In this document: positions 50,528-62,800 of the stretch, in pieces
How the letters are laid out: the number at the start of each line of letters is the position of its first letter
How positions within the stretch are numbered: the first letter of the stretch is position 1
Source of the DNA: Hybos culiciformis
Taxonomy: Eukaryota; Arthropoda; Insecta; Diptera; Hybotidae
Length of the DNA: 64,000 nt
Assembly (NCBI GenBank): GCA_964007475.1
Contig: OZ023273.1
Coordinates: forward strand, 52,315,257-52,379,256
Reading direction: 5' to 3'
Made by a program: the position numbers and the translations under genes
Notes under the pieces: model-generated
What the model saw: only the letters and a program-made list of their open reading frames with translations
Database searches by the model: none
What the model was told of the DNA's origin: nothing

Positions 50528-53002
50528 AATTTAATTTTAGTATTACAATTTTTTGTAAAATCAAATTAGTTAAACAAAAATTCGATTTAAAAAAATAATT
50601 AAATATATGTGTAAAAAATAAATGTTTGTGAATTCGAACAATAAGCTTGAAAAATAACCTATAAAGTTGCTTTTTAATCAGGAAAATAATTATTTTCATG
50701 AATATAATGTAAATTCAATATAAAAACTTCAAATAATAATTATTTAATAGTTATGTACATTCTACAGTACATATAGTTGGAATATTTATAATGTTTAAAA
50801 AAAAAATATATACGATATAAATGGATTTTGCGAATAATAGCAACAATATGAGTATAGAAATTGAAATAAAATAATAAAAAATAATATATCAGGAATTAAA
50901 ATTTTAATTAAATTAAAATAAGTATATTCCTGAATATTGGATCGAAATTATTTGTTTTTTAATTATAAAATAAAATTAATATTTGTTTTTTTTTTTTTTT
51001 TTGGCCTAGGCCATCAATAATGCCAATATTTTGTTACTAACTGAACTTTAGAGTAAAAATAATCTATTGAAAGTTATGGAAATTTATTATTTTTATTTCA
51101 AAGGAATTTAATAATATTTCCAAAAAATACTTTCCTATTATATAAGAATAATCGAGAATTTTGACGGACTTAATTAATTCATCTTTAAACATTCATTTAT
51201 AAACACCCAGTTACTTTTAAAAGTTGTATCATATTATGAAAATATTATGTATTTTTTAAACTCTAATATTTTTAAAACTAATTTAATTCAAGTTTGAATA
51301 ACAGTATCTTATGATTTTTCGAACGTTTGTACAATATACGGCAATTACCACAAATCTCATGCTAAGGTTGTTCTATCGAACATATATTCTTCATAATATA
51401 TCTTCATTAGAAAAAAATAATACCTAGATATATACTAGAATTGTGTATTTATTATTATAACAAGAATTGTGAATTGTAACTTCTAGAAAGTTAATTTTCT
51501 TAGCGAGTTTTTTCTAATTGTTAACATTGAATTTAAGGTTAATCTCAATTTTTCCATCATATTTATGTAAATATTAAAGTCTTCTGGAGAATTGCTATTT
51601 AAATTAATTAATTTCGATTTATATTTAACATTTAACTTTAATCGATTCATTTCCATCCAATAAGATATATTTTTGAAAGCGATCTTATATTTTCAATACA
51701 TACAATAATATGTATAGAATCATTCGATAAAAATAATAAATGTGTAGGGGCTTAATATTTGAAATATTTAGAATTTTAACTTCAGAAATATTATTTTCCA
51801 AGAAATTAAATAGTTACGTTTATACAGTGTGTCAATAAAATATTGCTGCCTAGCAAATGAAAACAAAAAAGATAAAAAAAATAAAACAATAATAATTGTT
51901 GAAATCAACTTAAAAATGTAATTTTTTTTGTTCTGTCTAGATAAAAAGAATAATGAAAACAAAAAATCTCACATAATGTTTGTATAAAACACTCTTTAAG
52001 TAAAATTAAAATCAACATCATGATATTTCGTTTATTTATACAAAATTTGTTTTTTTTTTTTTTTTTACTAAAAGACGTCTTAGCAAACGAACTCCAAATA
52101 ATGACTTTGCAATTTTATTTTTTAAGTTAATTTTACTATGTTATGTGAAGAAGTCATTACATCATTAATGAGTCACTCTATAGATGTAATTTTGTTTTTT
52201 TTTTTTTTTTTTTGCTTTATTTTTTTATTATTAATGAGCGATTCTCATAAAAAAGTTTGTAACCCAAAATTACATAAATCTTTTATTTTCTACTTTATAT
52301 AAATTCCTGACTAAATATTTTGAAATTTTTTTTTTTTTTTACCAAGGTCCAGTTTATAATAAATTTATACGAGTCACGAACTCATCATATTTGCTAATTT
52401 ATTTTTCATTATTTTATCTGTTAGTCAAATAATCTTTATTTAATTATTATTTCCTTGAACAAAATTGAACCAAAAGTTTTTAGAACATCCCTAGTACAAA
52501 ATTTAGATTTTTATAACAAATATTAGATGATTTATTATTTTTTCGAAATTACTTAAGAGTATTTGAAAAATAAGTTTTGCCGGTCTCGGCGATGATTTTC
52601 ATAACGAGAACCCATTTTGGAATGAAATAAAGTAAAGTTCATTCAAAGAATAATAAACTTTACCCAAAAAATATATAGGTACTACTAGGTTAGAATTTAT
52701 GAAAAACAAAAAAAAAAAATCTTTATCATAATTTCCTAAATTAACTCAATGTCCGATTTATGCTGAAAATAAATTTAATTTAAATTTTACAAGGGGGGTT
52801 CATAATCCAAATAGATTTTGATATCTAAATTTAATGTCTGGACGAGACAAATAAATTTTTGTTTATTTTTTTCTTTGTTTTCTTATTTTAATTTCATTAT
52901 GAACTTATTTTATATATATTAATTATCTTAAATATACATTTCTATATTTAAAAAATAAACAAAAACAAAAAAAAAAAAAACATTAGAAATTAAATAATTT
53001 TA
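50528..53002. other. AT-rich stretch, probable intron
   Basis: No open exon in the phase required by the donor at 49569. A T-tract and AG at about 50985-51009 could be an acceptor, but the following frame stops within four codons. Confidence 0.45.
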
Positions 53003-53151
53003 TTGAAGTTTATACTTCTTTAGCGACGTTGGAAGAAATTTGGTAGAGGGTAAAAATTTATTTTCATATAAAATTTTTCTGAGAATCGTCATCATTTTTC
53101 TGAGAATCGACCGTCATCATTTTTCAAAAATTAAAAAAAAAAACAAACCAT

Positions 53152-53219
53152 AATTGGGTTCGAACCTGGCACCTTCAGACTTATTAGTATGGTGTTCTAT
53201 CCACTAAGCCATACGGCCA
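53152..53219 (-). other. tRNA-like sequence, leftward, first unit
   Basis: Minus strand: A box TGGCTTAGTGGATAG, B box GGTTCGAACCC at tRNA spacing, framed by GGCCGTA and an imperfect acceptor partner. The overall text resembles an arthropod tRNA with a GGATAG D-arm (Arg or Lys type), but the anticodon and T stems are imperfect. Homologues lie at 54751-54830, 56351-56418, 57947-58014, 59550-59619, 60003-60066, 61602-61669 and 63206-63273. All except 60003 use the variant GGTTCGATTCCCC with TCGGACTATAAGA in the anticodon region. Confidence 0.65.
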
Positions 53220-53481
53220 TATAATTCTTGCTTTCTAAAATATAATTAAAAAAAGTCTAATAAACCATTCATTTTTTTGTTTTTATTTTATTGTAGGGGA
53301 ATAAAAAATAATACTCAAAAAAAAAAATAAGAAAAGAATTAGAATACTCAAAAAACGAGTTTGAAAAATTAACTAACCAATCAAAAAATTAATCTCATTG
53401 CCATATAATGAGATTTAATATTATTTAGGAAAATAAATCAAAAATATTTTTTGTATTTGTTTAGAAAGCTAAACTCATATA

Positions 53482-53555
53482 GGCAATATGGCTTAGTATT
53501 ATAGTAGAACATCACACTGTAAGTCTGAAGGTGCCTGGTTCGATTCCCAATGAGG
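53482..53555 (+). other. tRNA-like sequence, rightward, first unit
   Basis: Plus strand: TATGGCTTAG, an 8-10-nt insertion (TATTATAGTAG) where the D-loop would be, then AGTCTGAAGGTGCC and the B box GGTTCGATTCC. It is a homologue of the leftward copy 260 bp upstream, in opposite orientation, and TTAGAAAGC precedes both. A T-run follows directly (Pol III terminator-like). Homologues lie at 55082-55155, 56679-56752, 58275-58348, 60332-60405, 61932-62005 and 63536-63609. Confidence 0.6.
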
Positions 53556-56500
53556 ATTTTTTTTTTTTTAATAAAGAAACAAATCCTTTTAGTATTTTTG
53601 GAAAACGTTAAATATTCATATGATATATGATAAAAATTAAATTTTTGCACCACTTAACAATTCTTGAATTAAAATAAAAATATGATTTATAGTTTTTCAT
53701 TAAAAAAAAGAAATTAAATAATCCTTTTCTTTGTGGGTCGCCAAAAAAAAATTCTCATGTGACAACGGAATTTATTGTCGATTTATTTATATATGTATAA
53801 TAAAATAAGGGACTATGAAATAATTAAAAAGTAATAGTTAGCAATAGAAATATACATTTATTTTTTGATCCTATATTTTTTAATTTATAGCTTAAATATT
53901 ATTTGCCAAATTCGATTCTAATTTCAATTTGATATTTTCGTCTATTTTTTATTTTGACATGCAGATTGTGAAAACTTCGGAATTTCACGCAGTTACGAAT
54001 GATTAAATATAAAAATATAAAATATTGTTAACTTCATATTATTTAACGTCTCAAATTAATTATAGATTTAGCTAGACAAATAATATTATTTCCAGTCGAT
54101 GATGAACTTTTACAGATAAGACTTATATAAACAAAATACAATAAAATAGATTTAAATGCCAAAATTTAATAAAATTATTTAACAATTGATTAATATGAAC
54201 AAAAATTTAGTAAAATGTCTTAAAATTCGATTTATATGAACAAAATTTCGATTTATAATTCATAATGTTTAATTTAAATTAGTTATTCGAGCTGATTTTC
54301 CATCAAATAAAATAATTTTCGAAACATCTGGGAAATGTTTTTACACACTCTAGATTATTTTTTACAGAGATCATGTAACCACTAAAGTTATAAACATTAT
54401 ATCCTATAAAACAAATTTATAATATTGGACGCACTAAACTCGTTACAAACAACATAGGTATATTTTGGCATTGATAGTATAGATATCGATCAAGTAATTT
54501 ATCATTATAGGTTTTCCCGGCTCAAAATATGCAAAAAAAAAAAATATTTTCAAAATAGGTAGCTCTGGTGAAATAAAGATTACCAGACCAAAAATTTTGG
54601 GTAGGAATTCATAATTATCGTACACTTTTTTAATTTCAAATATATGTCCAATATTACAAGCAAAAAAATTACATATTCTACCAATAAAAAAATTATGTTC
54701 AAAAAATTATAAAAATTATTATGTTCAAAAAAATTTAAAAAAAAATGTATTCATTGGGGAATCGAACCTGACACCTTAACTCTTATAGTCCGATGTTCTA
54801 GCCACTAAGCCATACGGCCATATAATTTTTGCTTTCTAAAATATAATAAAAAAATTCTAATAAACCATTCATTTTTTTGTTTTTATTTTATTGTAGGGGA
54901 ATAAAAAATAATACTCAAAAAAAAAAATAAGAAAAGAATTAGAATACTCAAAAAACGAGTTTGAAAAATTAACTAACCAATCAAAAAATTAATCTCATTG
55001 CCATATAATGAGATTTAATATTATTTAGGAAAATAAATCAAAAATATTTTTTGTATTTGTTTAGAAAGCTAAACTCATATAGGCAATATGGCTTAGTATT
55101 ATAGTAGAACATCACACTGTAAGTCTGAAGGTGCCTGGTTCGATTCCCAATGAGGATTTTTTTTTTTTTTAATAAAGAAACAAATCCTTTTAGTATTTTT
55201 GGAAAACGTTAAATATTCATATGATATATGATAAAAATTAAATTTTTGCACCACTTAACAATTCTTGAATTAAAATAAAAATATGATTTATAGTTTTTCA
55301 TTAAAAAAAAGAAATTAAATAATCCTTTTCTTTGTGGGTCCCCAAAAAAAATTCTCATGTGACAACGGAATTTATTGTCGATTTATTAATATATGTATAA
55401 TAAAATAAGGGACTATGAAATAATTAAAAAGTAATAGTTAGCAATAGAAATATACATTTATTTTTTGATCCTATATTTTTTAATTTATAGCTTAAATATT
55501 ATTTGCCAAATTCGATTCTAATTTCAATTTGATATTTTCGTCTATTTTTTATTTTGACATGCAGATTGTGAAAACTTCGGAATTTCACGCAGTTACGAAT
55601 GATTAAATATAAAAATATAAAATATTGTTAACTTCATATTATTTAACGTCTCAAATTAATTATAGATTTAGCTAGACAAATAATATTATTTCCAGTCGAT
55701 GATGAACTTTTACAGATAAGACTTATATAAACAAAATACAATAAAATAGATTTAAATGCCAAAATTTAATAAAATTATTTAACAATTGATTAATATGAAC
55801 AAAAATTTAGTAAAATGTCTTAAAATTCGATTTATATGAACAAAATTTCGATTTATAATTCATAATGTTTAATTTAAATTAGTTATTCGAGCTGATTTTC
55901 CATCAAATAAAATAATTTTCGAAACATCTGGGAAATGTTTTTACACACTCTAGATTATTTTTTACAGAGATCATGTAACCACAAAAGTTATAAACATTAT
56001 ATCCTATAAAACAAATTTATAATATTGGACGCACTAAACTCGTTACAAACAACATAGGTATATTTTGGCATTGATAGTATAGATATCGATCAAGTAATTT
56101 ATCATTATAGGTTTTCCCGGCTCAAAATATGCAAAAAAAAAAATATTTTCAAAATAGGTAGCTCTGGTGAAATAAAGATTCCCAGACCAAAAATTTTGGG
56201 TAGGAATTCATAATTATCGTACACTTTTTTAATTTCAAATATATGTCCAATATTACAAGCAAAAAAATTACATATTCTACCAATAAAAAAATTATGTTCA
56301 AAAAATTATAAAAATTATTATGTTCAAAAAAATTTAAAAAAAAATGTATTCATTGGGGAATCGAACCTGACACCTTCACTCTTATAGTCCGATGTTCTAG
56401 CCACTAAGCCATACGGCCATATAATTTTTGCTTTCTAAAATATAATAAAAAAATTCTAATAAACCATTCATTTTTTTGTTTTTATTTTATTGTAGGGGAA

Positions 56501-59500
56501 TAAAAAATAATACTCAAAAAAAAAAATAAGAAAAGAATTAGAATACTCAAAAAACGAGTTTGAAAAATTAACTAACCAATCAAAAAATTAATCTCATTGC
56601 CATATAATGAGATTTAATATTATTTAGGAAAATAAATAAAATATTTTTTGTATTTGTTTAGAAAGCTAAACTCATATAGGCAATATGGCTTAGTATTATA
56701 GTAGAACATCACACTGTAAGTCTGAAGGTGCCTGGTTCGATTCCCAATGAGGATTTTTTTTTTTTAATAAAGAAACAAATCCTTTTAGTATTTTTGGAAA
56801 ACGTTAAATATTCATATGATATATGATAAAAATTAAATTTTTGCACCACTTAACAATTCTTGAATTAAAATAAAAATATGATTTATAGTTTTTCATTAAA
56901 AAAAAGAAATTAAATAATCCTTTTCTTTGTGGGTCCCCAAAAAAAAATTCTCATGTGACAACGGAATTTATTGTCGATTTATTTATATATGTATAATAAA
57001 ATAAGGGACTATGAAATAATTAAAAAGTAATAGTTAGGAATAGAAATATACATTTATTATTTGATCCTATATTTTTTAATTTATAGCTTAAATATTATTT
57101 GCCAAATTCGATTCTAATTTCAATTTTATATTTTCGTCTATTTTTTATTTTGACATGCAGATTGTGAAAACTTCGGAATTTCACGCAGTTACGAATGATT
57201 AAATATAAAAATATAAAATATTGTTAACTTCATATTATTTAACGTCTCAAATTAATTATAGATTTAGCTAGACAAATAATATTATTTCCAGTCGATGATG
57301 AACTTTTACAGATAAGACTTATATAAACAAAATACAATAAAATAGATTTAAATGCCAAAATTTAATAAAATTATTTAACAATTGATTAATATGAACAAAA
57401 ATTTAGTAAAATGTCTTAAAATTCGATTTATATGAACAAAATTTCGATTTATAATTCATAATGTTTAATTTAAATTAGTTATTCGAGCTGATTTTCCATC
57501 AAATAAAATAATTTTCGAAACATCTGGGAAATGTTTTTACACACTCTAGATTATTTTTTACAGAGATCATGTAACCACAAAAGTTATAAACATTATATCC
57601 TATAAAACAAATTTATAATATTGGACGCACTAAACTCGTTACAAACAACATAGGTATATTTTGGCATTGATAGTATAGATATCGATCAAGTAATTTATCA
57701 TTATAGGTTTTCCCGGCTCAAAATATGCAAAAAAAAAAATATTTTCAAAATAGGTAGCTCTGGTGAAATAAAGATTACCAGACCAAAAATTTTGGGTAGG
57801 AATTCATAATTATCGTACACTTTTTTAATTTCAAATATATGTCCAATATTACAAGCAAAAAAATTACATATTCTACCAATAAAAAAATTATGTTCAAAAA
57901 ATTATAAAAATTATTATGTTCAAAAAAATTTAAAAAAAAATGTATTCATTGGGGAATCGAACCTGACACCTTCACTCTTATAGTCCGATGTTCTAGCCAC
58001 TAAGCCATACGGCCATATAATTTTTGCTTTCTAAAATATAATAAAAAAATTCTAATAAACCATTCATTTTTTTGTTTTTATTTTATTGTAGGGGAATAAA
58101 AAATAATACTCAAAAAAAAAAATAAGAAAAGAATTAGAATACTCAAAAAACGAGTTTGAAAAATTAACTAACCAATCAAAAAATTAATCTCATTGCCATA
58201 TAATGAGATTTAATATTATTTAGGAAAATAAATAAAATATTTTTTGTATTTGTTTAGAAAGCTAAACTCATATAGGCAATATGGCTTAGTATTATAGTAG
58301 AACATCACACTGTAAGTCTGAAGGTGCCTGGTTCGATTCCCAATGAGGATTTTTTTTTTTTTAATAAAGAAACAAATCCTTTTAGTATTTTTGGAAAACG
58401 TTAAATATTCATATGATATATGATAAAAATTAAATTTTTGCACCACTTAACAATTCTTGAATTAAAATAAAAATATGATTTATAGTTTTTCATTAAAAAA
58501 AAGAAATTAAATAATCCTTTTCTTTGTGGGTCCCCAAAAAAAAATTCTCATGTGACAACGGAATTTATTGTCGATTTATTTATATATGTATAATAAAATA
58601 AGGGACTATGAAATAATTAAAAAGTAATAGTTAGGAATAGAAATATACATTTATTATTTGATCCTATATTTTTTAATTTATAGCTTAAATATTATTTGCC
58701 AAATTCGATTCTAATTTCAATTTTATATTTTCGTCTATTTTTTATTTTGACATGCAGATTGTGAAAACTTCGGAATTTCACGCAGTTACGAATGATTAAA
58801 TATAAAAATATAAAATATTGTTAACTTCATATTATTTAACGTCTCAAATTAATTATAGATTTAGCTAGACAAATAATATTATTTCCAGTCGATGATGAAC
58901 TTTTACAGATAAGACTTATATAAACAAAATACAATAAAATAGATTTAAATGCCAAAATTTAATAAAATTATTTAACAATTGATTAATATGAACAAAAATT
59001 TAGTGAAATGTCTTAAAATTCGATTTATATGAACAAAATTTCGATTTATAATTCATAATGTTTAATTTAAATTAGTTATTCGAGCTGATTTTCCATCAAA
59101 TAAAATAATTTTCGAAACATCTGGGAAATGTTTTTACACACTCTAGATTATTTTTTACAGAGATCATGTAACCACTAAAGTTATAAACATTATATCCTAT
59201 AAAACAAATTTATAATATTGGACGCACTAAACTCGTTACAAACAACATAGGTATATTTTGGCATTGATAGTATAGATATCGATCAAGAAATTTATCATTA
59301 TAGGTTTTCCCGGCTCAAAATATGCAAAAAAAAAAAATTTCAAAATAGGTAGCTCTGGTGAAATAAAGATTACCAGACCAAACATTTTGGGTAGGAATTC
59401 ATAATTATCGTACACTTTTTTAATTTCAAATATATGTATATATAGGGCCCAATATTACAAGCAAAAAAATTACATATTCTACCAATAAAAAAATTATGTT

Positions 59501-59640
59501 CAAAAAAAAAAAAATTATTATGTTCAAAAAAATGAAAAAAAAATGTATTCATTGGGGAATCGAACCTGACACCTTCACTCTTATAGTCCGATGTTCTAGC
59601 CACTAAGCCATACAGCCCATATGATTTTGCATTTCTAAAA

Positions 59641-59850
59641 TATAATAAAAAAACACATGAATCATAATTTTTGGGTAATAGCATTCTTAATCTATGGTAA
59701 TAGTAAACAGTATTTTGATATTTTTTTGTGTTGTTTTTTATTTTTTTATTTATTTAATCAAGAAAAATATACGATATAAGATATTACATTTTTTAGTTAT
59801 TTATGTATATATAAATAAAAAAGAAAAGAAAAAAAGCCATAGAAAAATTT
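59641..59850. other. Unique spacer between array blocks
   Basis: About 205 bp of AT-rich sequence unrelated to the units separates the last partial unit of block 1 from the terminus of block 2. It shows where one element ends and the next begins. Confidence 0.7.
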
Positions 59851-62800
59851 TTGAAGTTTATACTTCTTTAGCGACGATGGAAGAAATTTGGTAGAGGGTA
59901 AAAATTTATTTTCATATAAAATTTTTCTGAGAATCGTCATCATTTTTCTGAGAATCGACCGTCATCATTTTTCAAAAATTAAAAAAAAAAACAAACCATA
60001 ATTGGGTTCGAACCTGGCACCTTCAGACTTATTAGTATGGTGTTCTATCCACTAAGCCATACGGCCATATAATTTTTGCTTTCTAAAATATAATAAAAAA
60101 AAAATTCTAATAAACCATTCATTTTTTTGTTTTTATTTTATTGTAGGGGAATAAAAAATAATACTCAAAAAAAAAAATAAGAAAAGAATTAGAATACTCA
60201 AAAAACGAGTTTGAAAAATTAACTAACCAATCAAAAAATTAATCTCATTGCCATATAATGAGATTTAATATTATTTAGGAAAATAAATCAAAAATATTTT
60301 TTGTATTTGTTTAGAAAGCTAAACTCATATAGGCAATATGGCTTAGTATTATAGTAGAACATCACACTGTAAGTCTGAAGGTGCCTGGTTCGATTCCCAA
60401 TGAGGATTTTTTTTTTTTTAATAAAGAAACAAATCCTTTTAGTATTTTTGGAAAACGTTAAATATTCATATGATATATGATAAAAATTAAATTTTTACAC
60501 CACTTAACAATTCTTGAATTAAAATAAAAATATGATTTATAGTTTTTCATTAAAAAAAAGAAATTAAATAATCCTTTTCTTTGTGGGTCGCCAAAAAAAA
60601 ATTCTCATGTGACAACGGAATTTATTGTCGATTTATTTATATATGTATAATAAAATAAGGGACTATGAAATAATTAAAAAGTAATAGTTAGCAATAGAAA
60701 TATACATTTATTTTTTGATCCTATATTTTTTAATTTATAGCTTAAATATTATTTGCCAAATTCGATTCTAATTTCAATTTGATATTTTCGTCTATTTTTT
60801 ATTTTGACATGCAGATTGTGAAAACTTCGGAATTTCACGCAGTTACGAATGATTAAATATAAAAATATAAAATATTGTTAACTTCATATTATTTAACGTC
60901 TCAAATTAATTATAGATTTAGCTAGACAAATAATATTATTTCCAGTCGATGATGAACTTTTGCAGATAAGACTTATATAAACAAAATACAATAAAATAGA
61001 TTTAAATGCCAAAATTTAATAAAATTATTTAACAATTGATTAATATGAACAAAAATTTAGTAAAATGTCTTAAAATTCGATTTATATGAACAAAATTTCG
61101 ATTTATAATTCATAATGTTTAATTTAAATTAGTTATTCGAGCTGATTTTCCATCAAATAAAATAATTTTCGAAACATCTGGGAAATGTTTTTACACACTC
61201 TAGATTATTTTTTACAGAGATCATGTAACCACTAAAGTTATAAACATTATATCCTATAAAACAAATTTATAATATTGGACGCACTAAACTCGTTACAAAC
61301 AACATAGGTATATTTTGGCATTGATAGTATAGATATCGATCAAGTAATTTATCATTATAGGTTTTCCCGGCTCAAAATATGCAAAAAAAAAAAATATTTT
61401 CAAAATAGGTAGCTCTGGTGAAATAAAGATTACCAGACCAAAAATTTTGGGTAGGAATTCATAATTATCGTACACTTTTTTAATTTCAAATATATGTCCA
61501 ATATTACAAGCAAAAAAATTACATATTCTAACAATAAAAAAATTATGTTCCAAAAATTTTAAAAATTATTATGTTCAAAAAAATTTTAAAAAAAATGTAT
61601 TCATTGGGGAATCGAACCTGACACCTTCACTCTTATAGTCCGATGTTCTAGCCACTAAGCCATACGGCCATATAATTTTTGCTTTCTAAAATATAATAAA
61701 AAAATTCTAATAAACCATTCATTTTTTTGTTTTTATTTTATTGTAGGGGAATAAAAAATAATACTCAAAAAAAAAAATAAGAAAAGAATTAGAATACTCA
61801 AAAAACGAGTTTGAAAAATTAACTAACCAATCAAAAAATTAATCTCATTGCCATATAATGAGATTTAATATTATTTAGGAAAATAAATCAAAAATATTTT
61901 TTGTATTTGTTTAGAAAGCTAAACTCATATAGGCAATATGGCTTAGTATTATAGTAGAACATCACACTGTAAGTCTGAAGGTGCCTGGTTCGATTCCCAA
62001 TGAGGATTTTTTTTTTTTTTTTTAATAAAGAAACAAATCCTTTTAGTATTTTTGGAAAACGTTAAATATTCATATGATATATGATAAAAATTAAATTTTT
62101 GCACCACTTAACAATTCTTGAATTAAAATAAAAATATGATTTATAGTTTTTCATTAAAAAAAAGAAATTAAATAATCCTTTTCTTTGTGGGTCCCCAAAA
62201 AAAAATTCTCATGTGACAACGGAATTTATTGTCGATTTATTTATATATGTATAATAAAATAAGGGACTATGAAATAATTAAAAAGTAATAGTTAGCAATA
62301 GAAATATACATTTATTTTTTGATCCTATATTTTTTAATTTATAGCTTAAATATTATTTGCCAAATTCGATTCTAATTTCAATTTGATATTTTCGTCTATT
62401 TTTTATTTTGACATGCAGATTGTGAAAACTTCGGAATTTCACGCAGTTACGAATGATTAAATATAAAAATATAAAATATTGTTAACTTCATATTATTTAA
62501 CGTCTCAAATTAATTATAGATTTAGCTAGACAAATAATATTATTTCCAGTCGATGATGAACTTTTACAGATAAGACTTATATAAACAAAATACAATAAAA
62601 TAGATTTAAATGCCAAAATTTAATAAAATTATTTAACAATTGATTAATATGAACAAAAATTTAGTAAAATGTCTTAAAATTCGATTTATATGAACAAAAT
62701 TTCGATTTATAATTCATAATGTTTAATTTAAATTAGTTATTCGAGCTGATTTTCCATCAAATAAAATAATTTTCGAAACATCTGGGAAATGTTTTTACAC

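Larger units (their letters stand above)
53003..59640. repeat. Tandem array block 1, ~1.6-kb unit
   Basis: The left terminus TTGAAGTTTATACTTCTTTAG begins at 53003 and runs about 150 bp, with an internal duplicated TTTTTCTGAGAATCG word, to the first tRNA-like sequence. Four full units follow, measured from the end of one minus-strand tRNA-like sequence to the next: 53221-54831 (1611 bp), 54832-56420 (1589), 56421-58016 (1596) and 58017-59620 (1604). A fifth minus-strand tRNA-like sequence closes the block, after which homology stops near 59645. Units are nearly identical (scattered point changes and homopolymer length changes), so amplification is recent. Each unit holds divergent tRNA-like sequences and one copy of the ~100-bp GGTAGCTCTGGTGAAATAAA motif. 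ORFs of 60-104 codons on the minus strand repeat from unit to unit but are Phe/Ile/Tyr-rich and not protein-like. Confidence 0.95.

Noticed and set aside
50985..51050. Exon 2 of the 49.5-kb gene after a T-rich AG
   Set aside because: In the required phase the frame stops after about three codons.
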